Assembly (NCBI GenBank): GCA_964516055.1
Contig: CAZEYK010000032.1
Coordinates: 1 to 14,284 of the forward strand
Direction: 5' to 3'
DNA length: 14,284 nucleotides
From: JABIEQ01 sp964516055
Lineage (GTDB): Bacteria > Patescibacteriota > Patescibacteriia > Magasanikbacterales > UBA922
Of the stretch, positions 1 through 6,094 are shown piece after piece (position 1 is the stretch's first letter; each line of letters starts with the position of its first letter). The position numbers and the translations under genes were made by a program. The notes beneath the pieces are model-generated. The model saw only the letters and a list, made by a program, of their open reading frames with translations, was not told the origin of the DNA and searched no databases.

Positions 1-858
1 CCCGGGATGCGGTCGATGAACAGCAGCGACCGCGCGGTCACCTACCGCGCCGGTGACGTGTTCGTGTTCTGCAGCGACGGTCTCCCCGACATGCTCGGGG
101 ACGACTTCACTCCCATCTTCAACATCCTCAAGAGCGAGGCCGACCCGCAACGGGCGGCCGAGCTCCTCGTCGAACTCGCAAACGATCGGGGCGGCAGGGA
201 CAACATCAGTGTCATCGTGGTGCAATGCCACGCCGACGCCGATAAGTCCCACGCCACAGCCCCTCTCTTCGCCGAGCCCCGCCCGGCTCCCAACCCGTAC
301 TTCAGCCCCCAGGGGCAGAAGAAGGTGAAGGAGCTTGAGCAGCGGCTCAAGCGGGAGAAGCTTCGATTCGAGGCGGAAAAACGGGCCGACGAGATCGCCA
401 GCCAGGGGGCAAACACCACCATCATGCCTGGCGACGACGGCCCCGTCGACTACCGTCGTGGCAAGGATTCCACTCAAGCCATCGACATCTCGGCGTTCCA
501 GTCGGGAAGCGCGCCCACTACCTCGCCTCCTATCGTCAACGTGCCCCCCAATCCGCCTGCACCCCAGGATTCGCGAGTGAGCCAGGGCAAGCAGCAGCGC
601 GTTTTGAAGACGCGGCAGATGGATGTCACCGAGGATGATTTCGCCGCCTCTGGACTCAACAGCCAGTTCAAGCGTCAGGCTGCCGCCGCTCTCGTGGCGG
701 CAGCGATCGTCCTGACCCTCCTCGCGCTCGCGTTCATGACGCGGTCGCCGGATTGCAACACCTATCGCTGGAGCTACCTCGGCGGCGTGATCAACAACGG
801 CAGCCTCACCGCTGTCGAGGTCGATCACTACTGTGTCGAGAAATCGGCAAAAAAGTAG
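1..858 (+). CDS. PP2C-family Ser/Thr protein phosphatase, C-terminal part, with C-terminal membrane anchor (5' end outside window)
   Basis: The reading frame is open to the left edge, so this is the 3' end of a longer gene; the ATG at 7 is probably internal. Residues below count from that Met. GDVFVFCSDGLPDML (16-30) and GGRDNISVIVV (62-72) are the two C-terminal PP2C/PPM motifs; Asp24 and Asp65 match metal-binding aspartates. PP2C enzymes remove phosphate from Ser/Thr, usually opposing Hanks-type kinases. After the domain come a charged, probably coiled stretch (about 104-130), a Pro/Ser-rich linker (about 165-195) and one hydrophobic helix (about 224-244) followed by a short tail with two cysteines (250, 276). 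The catalytic part should therefore be cytoplasmic and tethered to the membrane. The first 60 bases are about 72% GC, unlike the genes to the right. Family call is firm; substrate unknown. Confidence 0.85.
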   Translation, partial: PGMRSMNSSDRAVTYRAGDVFVFCSDGLPDMLGDDFTPIFNILKSEADPQRAAELLVELANDRGGRDNISVIVVQCHADADKSHATAPLFAEPRPAPNPYFSPQGQKKVKELEQRLKREKLRFEAEKRADEIASQGANTTIMPGDDGPVDYRRGKDSTQAIDISAFQSGSAPTTSPPIVNVPPNPPAPQDSRVSQGKQQRVLKTRQMDVTEDDFAASGLNSQFKRQAAAALVAAAIVLTLLALAFMTRSPDCNTYRWSYLGGVINNGSLTAVEVDHYCVEKSAKK

Positions 859-886
859 ACCCGTCGTCGTAGCTCTGTTCCTTTTC

Positions 887-929
887 CCCCTTCGCCATCA
901 TCATTCCGATGATCCCCCAGGCGAAGGGG
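887..929 (+). terminator. Strong hairpin just after the phosphatase gene, possible terminator or 3' stabiliser
   Basis: CCCCTTCGCC (887-896) pairs perfectly with GGCGAAGGGG (920-929). Inside, ATCATC (897-902) pairs with GATGAT (908-913), leaving a six-base bulge. It starts 28 bases after the phosphatase stop codon. There is no T-run after it, so it is not a classical intrinsic terminator on the plus strand; an RNA-stabilising 3' structure is equally possible. Confidence 0.45.
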
Positions 930-936
930 ACATTCA

Positions 937-969
937 CTGTGAAAGAAAAACAATTGTTTGTCGTCACAG
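937..969. repeat. Small inverted repeat with nested palindrome
   Basis: CTGTGA (937-942) and TCACAG (964-969) are inverted copies around the palindrome AAACAATTGTTT (948-959). It resembles a dimeric regulator site, but no regulator is known here. It is the second of several hairpin-forming units in the 859-1311 spacer. Confidence 0.3.
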
Positions 970-1041
970 CAGATGTTGAAAAAAATTTACCCTTTTCCAA
1001 ACCTGTCTACCAAGCAAGATACAAGCTGGGTAAGGGATTGA

Positions 1042-1128
1042 TGTGCGATTATCCCCCTCCTTACCAAGGAGGGGCTAGGGGAGGTTATGCGATTATACCC
1101 CCTCTAACTCCCCCTTAGAAAGGGGGAG
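1042..1128. repeat. REP-like double-hairpin repeat with G/C-run stems
   Basis: Two hairpins lie side by side: CCCCTCCTT (1054-1062) with AAGGAGGGG (1066-1074), and CTCCCCCTT (1108-1116) with AAGGGGGAG (1120-1128), each with a three-base loop. A direct repeat, TGCGATTAT followed by C-runs, precedes both. From memory, sequences of this style (C-run/T-T/G-run stems with 'ctaggggagg' between) recur as dispersed intergenic repeats in many environmental genomes. The class call is therefore reasonable, but copy number here cannot be seen. Confidence 0.55.
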
Positions 1129-1143
1129 GACAGCTCAATATCC

Positions 1144-1172
1144 TTGACAAATCCATGTCATCATGATAAAGG
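1144..1172 (+). promoter_or_regulatory. Weak candidate promoter for the coiled-coil gene
   Basis: TTGACA (1144-1149) is followed after 17 bases by TAAAGG (1167-1172), with TG at 1164-1165 in the extended -10 position. The -35 is perfect and the -10 is poor. If used, the transcript would carry a leader of about 130 bases containing the large hairpin at 1213-1268. Confidence 0.3.
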
Positions 1173-1212
1173 TATTTGATACACTTTTGTGTTCAGATCA
1201 GTTCATTACAAC

Positions 1213-1268
1213 CGTGTTAGGCACAAATGATTTTACTATCATTAGCAAAATCATTCGTGTTTAACACG
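1213..1268 (+). promoter_or_regulatory. Large imperfect inverted repeat (22-bp arms) upstream of the coiled-coil gene
   Basis: The arms 1213-1234 and 1247-1268 pair around a 12-base loop with 19 Watson-Crick pairs, two G-T pairs (1220:1261, 1221:1260) and one mismatch (1225:1256). The right arm contains a nested palindrome, ATTCGTGTT-T-AACACGAAT (1253-1271). It ends 43 bases before the ATG at 1312 and just upstream of its ribosome binding site. It could be an operator, a leader structure controlling translation, or an insertion relic; no T-run follows. Confidence 0.5.
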
Positions 1269-1299
1269 AATTCCCACAATCAACCACCCTCATGCTCAC

Positions 1300-1305
1300 A
1301 AGGAG
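1300..1305 (+). promoter_or_regulatory. Canonical Shine-Dalgarno site
   Basis: AAGGAG lies six bases before the ATG at 1312 and fixes that start. It is notable because most genes on the AT-rich side of the window have no such site. Confidence 0.7.
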
Positions 1306-1311
1306 CAAAAA

Positions 1312-2184
1312 ATGAACGACCTCATCAAGTACTTCTTCACCGCTTTCGCCATCATCATCGGTATGCTCGGTTGGACCCTCTGGGCTTTCAACGGTGACGA
1401 CGTGTTCGCCGCGGAGCGCCTCAAGGCGCTCCAGCAGGCGACCATGACCGAGGCGGACTTCGCGGAGATCACCGGCGCCAAGCCTGACCCCGACGCTATC
1501 GAGAAGATCACCGGCCGCGTCAACGTCATCATGGCGTTCAAGGACACGGTCAACGAGAACAACCTCCTCAAAAAGCAAAACAAGATGCTCGAGGAGGAGC
1601 TCGACAGACTCAAGAAGAAGGCCAAGCCCGACAAGGACGCCGCGATCTCCAAAATCGACTGCGACGACAAGATCGTCGCAGCAATCGAGGACCGAGACAC
1701 GGAGATTGCCCGACTCGAGGGTGAGGCCGACAAGATGGCGTTGCGAATGGCGGACTTGGAGCAAAAAAATTCAGCTCCCGTCCCTGTCGCCGTCGCCAAG
1801 GTCAAAAAGCCTCGGAGGCACCACCAGGACGAGAGCGCCTGCGTCGACCAGCTCGGTACCTGCTACACCAAGGTTTCCTCCCTCGAAGAAAAGATCAAAG
1901 AGGTCGAGGAGGCAAGGCAGGAAGCCGAGCGCAAACGCGCCGCCGCCGAGGCAGAGCGCGATGCCGCGCTTCAGCAGTTGAACGATGAGCGAGTTAAAAG
2001 GATCGAAGCCGAGACGAGGTTGAAAGACCTCGAGGCCAAGATCGACGGCAGAAGCGGCGAGGTTATGAAAACCCCGCGAATGCCCAACGGCTCGCCAGTG
2101 TTCTGTGATTTGATGAGTTCCGCCAACGGTCACCCGCTGACCTTCGGCGCCGGTCCCCCGGGACCACCTCTCGCCATGAGGTAA
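1312..2184 (+). CDS. Membrane-anchored coiled-coil protein of unknown function
   Basis: I do not recognise a family. The 290-residue product begins with a hydrophobic helix (about 5-27, LIKYFFTAFAIIIGMLGWTLW) that looks like an uncleaved N-terminal anchor. Heptad-like charged stretches follow at about 78-105 and 126-152, a Lys/Arg/His patch near 164-171, a long Glu/Arg/Ala coiled coil at about 186-246, and a Gly/Pro-rich tail. Cysteines are at 117, 177, 184 and 265. The start is supported by AAGGAG six bases upstream. Codons end mostly in G or C, as in the phosphatase upstream, so the two probably share an origin. It is transcribed alone or after the phosphatase and is followed by hairpins and a terminator at 2418. 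A structural or scaffolding role is only a guess from the shape. Confidence 0.7.
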   Translation: MNDLIKYFFTAFAIIIGMLGWTLWAFNGDDVFAAERLKALQQATMTEADFAEITGAKPDPDAIEKITGRVNVIMAFKDTVNENNLLKKQNKMLEEELDRLKKKAKPDKDAAISKIDCDDKIVAAIEDRDTEIARLEGEADKMALRMADLEQKNSAPVPVAVAKVKKPRRHHQDESACVDQLGTCYTKVSSLEEKIKEVEEARQEAERKRAAAEAERDAALQQLNDERVKRIEAETRLKDLEAKIDGRSGEVMKTPRMPNGSPVFCDLMSSANGHPLTFGAGPPGPPLAMR

Positions 2185-2380
2185 AACGGCACCAGATGAC
2201 CCCGCGCGTACTCCCTACGCCAGCGGACCAGCGTCATCTCCTGCAGCGCTTCTTTGAAGCGAACAGGGTTACCAAGATTGTGGTAAGAGGGAGAGGGAGG
2301 TGCGAGTAGAGACAACTCCTCGCACCTCCCAGACAGTGAGTCGCGGCTGCGCATTGTGCACACCAGCAGCACTCACTAAT
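2185..2380. other. GC-rich 3' spacer with no convincing gene
   Basis: This non-coding stretch keeps the GC-rich composition of the genes to its left. It holds a 37-codon open frame (2196-2309, plus strand, starting 11 bases after the coiled-coil gene's stop) without a ribosome binding site, and the strong hairpin described separately. I see no other structure. Confidence 0.4.
2295..2330 (+). other. Perfect 12-bp stem-loop
   Basis: GGGAGGTGCGAG (2295-2306) and CTCGCACCTCCC (2319-2330) are perfect inverted copies separated by 12 bases. No T-run follows on either strand, so this is a stable RNA or DNA structure in the 3' region of the coiled-coil gene rather than a textbook terminator. Confidence 0.55.
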
Positions 2381-2418
2381 TGTCTTTGTCTATAAGAATA
2401 TTCTTGTACCCAAAGACA
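2381..2418. repeat. Near-perfect 38-base palindrome at the composition boundary
   Basis: TGTCTTTG (2381-2388) pairs with CAAAGACA (2411-2418). After a 2x2 mismatch, TATAAGAAT (2391-2399) pairs with ATTCTTGTA (2400-2408), with one G-T pair. The symmetric core AAGAATATTCTT has no loop, so it would be more stable as a DNA-protein site or dimer site than as an RNA hairpin. It directly abuts the terminator palindrome. Confidence 0.45.
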
Positions 2419-2451
2419 AACCCCGTATCAATATTGATACGGGGTTTTTTT
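2418..2451 (+). terminator. Intrinsic terminator of the coiled-coil gene
   Basis: AAACCCCGTATCAAT and ATTGATACGGGGTTT form a perfect 30-base palindrome (2418-2447) followed by further Ts to 2451. It ends plus-strand transcription from the GC-rich region. The T-run on the minus side is short, so bidirectional use is less likely. Confidence 0.8.
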
Positions 2452-2461
2452 ATGCTCCAAT

Positions 2462-2584
2462 ATGTCATCCTGAGCGAAACGAAGTGAAGTCGAAGGATCT
2501 CGATGTATTTAAATTATACCTTGCTAATACGAGATCCTTCGACTTCATTCGTCGTTTTACTCCTCCTTTCGCTCAGGATGACAT
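2462..2584. repeat. REP/MITE-like inverted-repeat element with TGTCATCCTGA ends
   Basis: The left arm (2462-2502) begins ATGTCATCCTGAGCGAAA and ends GTCGAAGGATCTCG. The right arm (2530-2584) is its inverted copy with about 14 extra bases inserted near the middle. The arms flank an AT-rich centre of 27 bases. No coding capacity for a transposase is present. A second, shorter element with the same outer ends lies between rpsB and tsf at 9313-9391. From memory, GTCATCCTGAGCGAA...GGATCT repeats are common intergenic elements in many bacterial groups. Confidence 0.65.
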
Positions 2585-2618
2585 ACGAGAGTATGGTCCT
2601 CAAATAGTTCAGTTTTGT

Positions 2619-3074
2619 TTATTTTCCAAAAAGTCGATTCCAAAATCCTTTTTTTTGCTTGCCCCCATCTGTTTTCGATGGTGGCTGTTCAACTGCAGAA
2701 GTATCAATAACTTCCGTAGGCGGCACATTCTTGATTTGTTCTTGGAGAAGTTCTGCCTGGCGTGCATCCTGTGTCTCTGCCGCTAAACGCGCCCTTCTCT
2801 CATCCATTTGCTGAAGAAACTCCGGAGTAATAGGTATCCCTCGTGCATGTTTTATTTCATTTCTTTTTTTTTCGGATTCTTCTTCCTCACGACGTTTTTT
2901 ATCTGCGGCAACCTTCTTGTCATATCCTGCTCTAATTTCTGGAGTAATCGTTAGTTCTCGTGCATGAGTTTTATCACTACCTGTTTGTTCATTCTCATCA
3001 TTACCTGATACTTGTTCTTGTCCTTGCTTTCGTATTCTCTCTAGCTCAGGTCCAAGGTTTTTTGTTTCTCCCAT
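2619..3074 (-). CDS. Small charged protein with internal HAR-ITPE repeat, unknown function
   Basis: The 151-residue product has no signal peptide or membrane helix and is rich in Lys, Glu, Arg and Gln. Two copies of a motif, HAR-x3-ITPE-x5-D plus basic/acidic residues, lie at 37-54 (HARELTITPEIRAGYDKK) and 76-93 (HARGIPITPEFLQQMDER), separated by a highly charged, probably helical stretch. The tail is basic and ends GFWNRLFGK, which could be an amphipathic membrane- or partner-binding end. An upstream in-frame ATG at 3101 exists, but the extended -10 at 3103-3108 (minus strand) would place transcription start near 3096, so the ATG at 3074 is preferred. No Shine-Dalgarno site is seen. It lies downstream of uvrA but is separated from it by a terminator and its own promoter. 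Function unknown. Confidence 0.65.
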   Translation of the reverse strand: MGETKNLGPELERIRKQGQEQVSGNDENEQTGSDKTHARELTITPEIRAGYDKKVAADKKRREEEESEKKRNEIKHARGIPITPEFLQQMDERRARLAAETQDARQAELLQEQIKNVPPTEVIDTSAVEQPPSKTDGGKQKKGFWNRLFGK

Positions 3075-3102
3075 ATAAAGGTATAAAAATAGATATATCA
3101 AT

Positions 3103-3113
3103 ATAGTAGCATA
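3103..3113 (-). promoter_or_regulatory. Extended -10 promoter for the HAR-ITPE protein
   Basis: On the minus strand TATGCTACTAT gives the -10 TACTAT (3103-3108) with TG one base upstream. It matches the ATGCTAnnnT pattern of other promoters in the window. Predicted transcription start is near 3096, about 22 bases before the ATG at 3074. Confidence 0.5.
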
Positions 3114-3114
3114 A

Positions 3115-3155
3115 TAGAAAAAAACAAAAACCCCGACCTCTTGATCGGATTTTTA
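3115..3155 (-). terminator. Intrinsic terminator after uvrA
   Basis: On the minus strand CCGATC (3148-3143) pairs with GGTCGG (3138-3133) around a four-base loop, with one G-T pair. A T-rich run formed by the A-run at 3115-3130 follows. It lies about 50 bases after the uvrA stop and closes the dsbA-like/pilin-like/uvrA operon. Confidence 0.65.
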
Positions 3156-3200
3156 ACAAAGGGATATTTTAGTTTTTCTTGTCCTTGCTTTCTCGTAATA

Positions 3201-6089
3201 TTACTTTTTTGCTTTTTTATTTTTTTGTTTTAGGGCATTCTTGTTTCCTTGCTTTCTTGCCAATAGCACCTTCAAATATTTTCCCGTAAAACTTTCCTTC
3301 ACATTTGCCACATCTTTTGGCGTCCCTTGCGCACATACCTCACCACCACGCTTTCCGCCTTCCGGCCCAAGATCAATCACCCAATCCGCACATTTTATCA
3401 CATCAAGATTATGCTCAATTGTTAACACGGTATTTCCTTTATCCACCAATTTTTGAAGTACATGCAAGAGCCGTTTAATATCATCAAAATGCAATCCCGT
3501 TGTTGGCTCATCCAAAATATACAACGTCTTTCCCGTCGCTCGACGAGATAATTCTGTCGCCAACTTAATTCGTTGAGCCTCACCACCAGAGAGCGTGGTT
3601 GCTGGTTGACCTAAATGTAAATACCCAAGTCCAACATCACGAAGCACCGCAACCTTATCTGCAATCGCCGGCACATCAGAAAAAAACTTGGCAGACTCCT
3701 CAATCGTCATATTGAGTACATCTGCAATTGTCTGTTGGCGATATTTAATTTCAAGCGCTTCTTTATTATATCGTTTTCCTTCACACTCCGGACACTCCAC
3801 AAAAACATCAGTCAAAAATTGCATCGGAATCCGAATATATCCTTCACCACTACACGCTTCACATCGTCCGCCACCTTTTACATTAAAACTAAACATCCCC
3901 GCACTATAGCCGCGAAGTGTCGCTTCTTGTGTACTCGCAAATAAATCACGAATCACAGTAAATACTCCCGTATACGTTGCGGGGTTGCTGCGTGGTGTTC
4001 TGCCAATCGGCGTTTGGTCAATAGAAATAACTTTATTAACATTAGTAATACCAATAATCTTTTTATGTGCACCCGGTTCGCTTTTTGCTCGGTAAAAATA
4101 CTTTGCAAGTGCCTTACTCAAAATATGTGTAATAAGCGTTGACTTTCCAGAACCAGATACTCCCGTCACCGCCACCAATGTTCCAAGCGGAATAGACACA
4201 TCAATATTTTTCAAATTATTTGATGTCGCACCAATAATACTAATTGTTTTGCCATTTCCTTTCCGCAATGTTTTTGGCGGATCAATCGTCATCTCTCCAC
4301 TCAAATATTGTCCAGTCAACGAATTTTTTGATTGCTTAATTTTGCTTACAGGACCTTCCGCAATAATTTCTCCACCATACACACCAGCCGCCGGTCCTAC
4401 ATCCACCACATGATCTGCCGCCGCCATCATTTCCTCATCATGTTCCACCACAATTACGGTATTTCCCAAATCACGAAGTTCTTTAAGGGTATGAATGAGT
4501 TTTTCATTATCTTTTGTATGCAATCCAATAGACGGCTCATCCAAAATATAAATCACATCAGTAAGCCCCGTAGACAATTGCGTTGACAAGCGAATTCGTT
4601 GCGCCTCACCACCAGACAGCGTAGACACCGCTCGGTCAAGTGTTAAATAATATAAGCCAACATTCATTAAATGATGCAATCTTCCGGCAATTTCTTTCAC
4701 CACGCCATCAGCAATCAAGCGGTCATTCGTAGTGCATGCCATGTATAGCGATCCTTTCTTTTTCATATACGCTTCAAAGAAATCACTTGCTTCTTCAATA
4801 CTCATCTCTGCAATATCTGCAATAGATAACTCACCAATTTTTACCGCAAGTGAGGTTGCCTTCAATCGTTTTCCAACACAGACAGGACACTCATCTTCAC
4901 GCATGTATTGTTCAATTTCTTTTCGAATATATTCAGAAGTTGTTGTGGCATGGCGTGTGGTTAAATCAGGAATCACGCCTTCAAAATGAACAGACTTTCC
5001 TTCAACCGTATACGTGAGTCCATCAGTACCAAACAACAACAGATCCATGTGTTTTTTTGATAATTCTTTCACCGGAGTATCAACAGAAAATCCATGTGTA
5101 TCCGCAACCGTCTGCAGTAATTTTTGATAGTAGGATTGATTGCCAACAATACGAGTCCATGGTTGCACCGCACCTTCTGCCAATGTTAATCGAGGATTAG
5201 GAATAATGAGCTCTGGATTAATATTGAGCGTATAGCCAAGCCCGGTACATCGAGGACATGCACCATAGGGACTATTAAAACTAAATGATCGTGGTTCCAC
5301 CGTATCAAATTGTCTTTTAGAATGGGAACAATAGGGATACGTGGTGTATTGATATTCTTCACCACTATCCTCATCAACAATAACAATTTCTCCATTTCCA
5401 AGATCAAGTGCCTTATCAATAAATGGCGCAATTTGTTGTTTTTTATGATCAGTCACTCGCAAAACAAGAATATCAATATCATAGGTGGTGGCTTCTTTTT
5501 TCAATATCGTTTTCAATTGATTAAGAGGAATGTCCATGCCATTAATCCGCACCCCTTGGCAATCTACCGGTTCCACACGAGACAATACTTCTTTTGCTTT
5601 CAGCTGTTGTCCTTTAATAATTGGCGCATAAATCGCCAAATGAGTACTCGTTCTTGCCAACTTCCGAATCTGTTCAATAATATCTCCCGGACTGTATTGA
5701 GTAACTTGTTCATTTGTTTCTGGACAATATTGTATACCAATACGCGCAAATAAAAGACGGAGAAAATCATAAATCTCCGTTGTTGTTCCCACCGTTGATC
5801 GTGGGTTTCGTGAGGTATTTTTTTGATCAATCGCAATAGTAGGGGACAAACCAGTGATTTCATCCACATCCGGCTTATCCTGCACATCCATAAACTGACG
5901 TGCATATGCATTCAAACTTTCAGCATATCGCCGTTGCCCTTCGGCATAGATGGTGTCAAAAGCAAGAGAAGATTTTCCTGAACCAGACAAACCAGTAATA
6001 ACCGTTAGTTTATTTTTAGGAATAGAGAGGGAAACATTCTTCAAATTATTTACCCGACAATTGGTAATGCGAATTGAATTGTATGACAT
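3201..6089 (-). CDS. uvrA: Excinuclease ABC subunit A (UvrA)
   Basis: UvrA finds bulky DNA lesions and loads UvrB in nucleotide excision repair, acting as a dimeric ABC ATPase in the cytoplasm. The 962-residue product has both ATPase halves. First half: Walker A GLSGSGKSS (33-41), signature LSGGEAQRIRLS (491-502), Walker B ILDEPSIGLH (515-524). Second half: GVSGSGKST (643-651), LSGGEAQRIKLA (833-844), ILDEPTTGLH (859-868). Zinc sites: the C-terminal CEAC...CPEC set (743, 746, 766, 769) is intact and CPVC (401-404) is present. In the first module, C254, C278 and C281 are present but the expected first cysteine is Tyr251 (TYPYC). Length is close to the usual 940. A Lys-rich tail ends the protein. 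The start lies five bases after the stop of the upstream pilin-like gene, so the two are co-transcribed. Confidence 0.97.
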   Translation of the reverse strand: MSYNSIRITNCRVNNLKNVSLSIPKNKLTVITGLSGSGKSSLAFDTIYAEGQRRYAESLNAYARQFMDVQDKPDVDEITGLSPTIAIDQKNTSRNPRSTVGTTTEIYDFLRLLFARIGIQYCPETNEQVTQYSPGDIIEQIRKLARTSTHLAIYAPIIKGQQLKAKEVLSRVEPVDCQGVRINGMDIPLNQLKTILKKEATTYDIDILVLRVTDHKKQQIAPFIDKALDLGNGEIVIVDEDSGEEYQYTTYPYCSHSKRQFDTVEPRSFSFNSPYGACPRCTGLGYTLNINPELIIPNPRLTLAEGAVQPWTRIVGNQSYYQKLLQTVADTHGFSVDTPVKELSKKHMDLLLFGTDGLTYTVEGKSVHFEGVIPDLTTRHATTTSEYIRKEIEQYMREDECPVCVGKRLKATSLAVKIGELSIADIAEMSIEEASDFFEAYMKKKGSLYMACTTNDRLIADGVVKEIAGRLHHLMNVGLYYLTLDRAVSTLSGGEAQRIRLSTQLSTGLTDVIYILDEPSIGLHTKDNEKLIHTLKELRDLGNTVIVVEHDEEMMAAADHVVDVGPAAGVYGGEIIAEGPVSKIKQSKNSLTGQYLSGEMTIDPPKTLRKGNGKTISIIGATSNNLKNIDVSIPLGTLVAVTGVSGSGKSTLITHILSKALAKYFYRAKSEPGAHKKIIGITNVNKVISIDQTPIGRTPRSNPATYTGVFTVIRDLFASTQEATLRGYSAGMFSFNVKGGGRCEACSGEGYIRIPMQFLTDVFVECPECEGKRYNKEALEIKYRQQTIADVLNMTIEESAKFFSDVPAIADKVAVLRDVGLGYLHLGQPATTLSGGEAQRIKLATELSRRATGKTLYILDEPTTGLHFDDIKRLLHVLQKLVDKGNTVLTIEHNLDVIKCADWVIDLGPEGGKRGGEVCAQGTPKDVANVKESFTGKYLKVLLARKQGNKNALKQKNKKAKK

Positions 6090-6094
6090 AAATA

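Noticed and set aside
909..1118. 69-codon plus-strand frame in the hairpin-rich spacer
   Set aside because: It runs through the hairpin repeats, ends in low-complexity proline codons and has no ribosome binding site.
1261..1805. Two long minus-strand open frames opposite the coiled-coil gene
   Set aside because: They are shadows caused by GC-rich codon bias; the plus strand has the ribosome binding site, an N-terminal membrane helix and a coherent coiled-coil protein.
2196..2309. 37-codon plus-strand frame after the coiled-coil gene
   Set aside because: It has an ATG soon after the stop and a basic product, but no ribosome binding site and its end lies inside a 12-bp stem; too weak to call.
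2130..2372. 80-codon minus-strand frame
   Set aside because: It overlaps the end of the coiled-coil gene and a strong hairpin, has no start signal, and shows no recognisable motif.
2484..2786. 100-codon plus-strand frame
   Set aside because: It crosses the TGTCATCCTGA element and then reads antisense to the HAR-ITPE gene.
5310..5753. 147-codon plus-strand frame inside uvrA
   Set aside because: Antisense to a well-conserved part of uvrA with no start signal.
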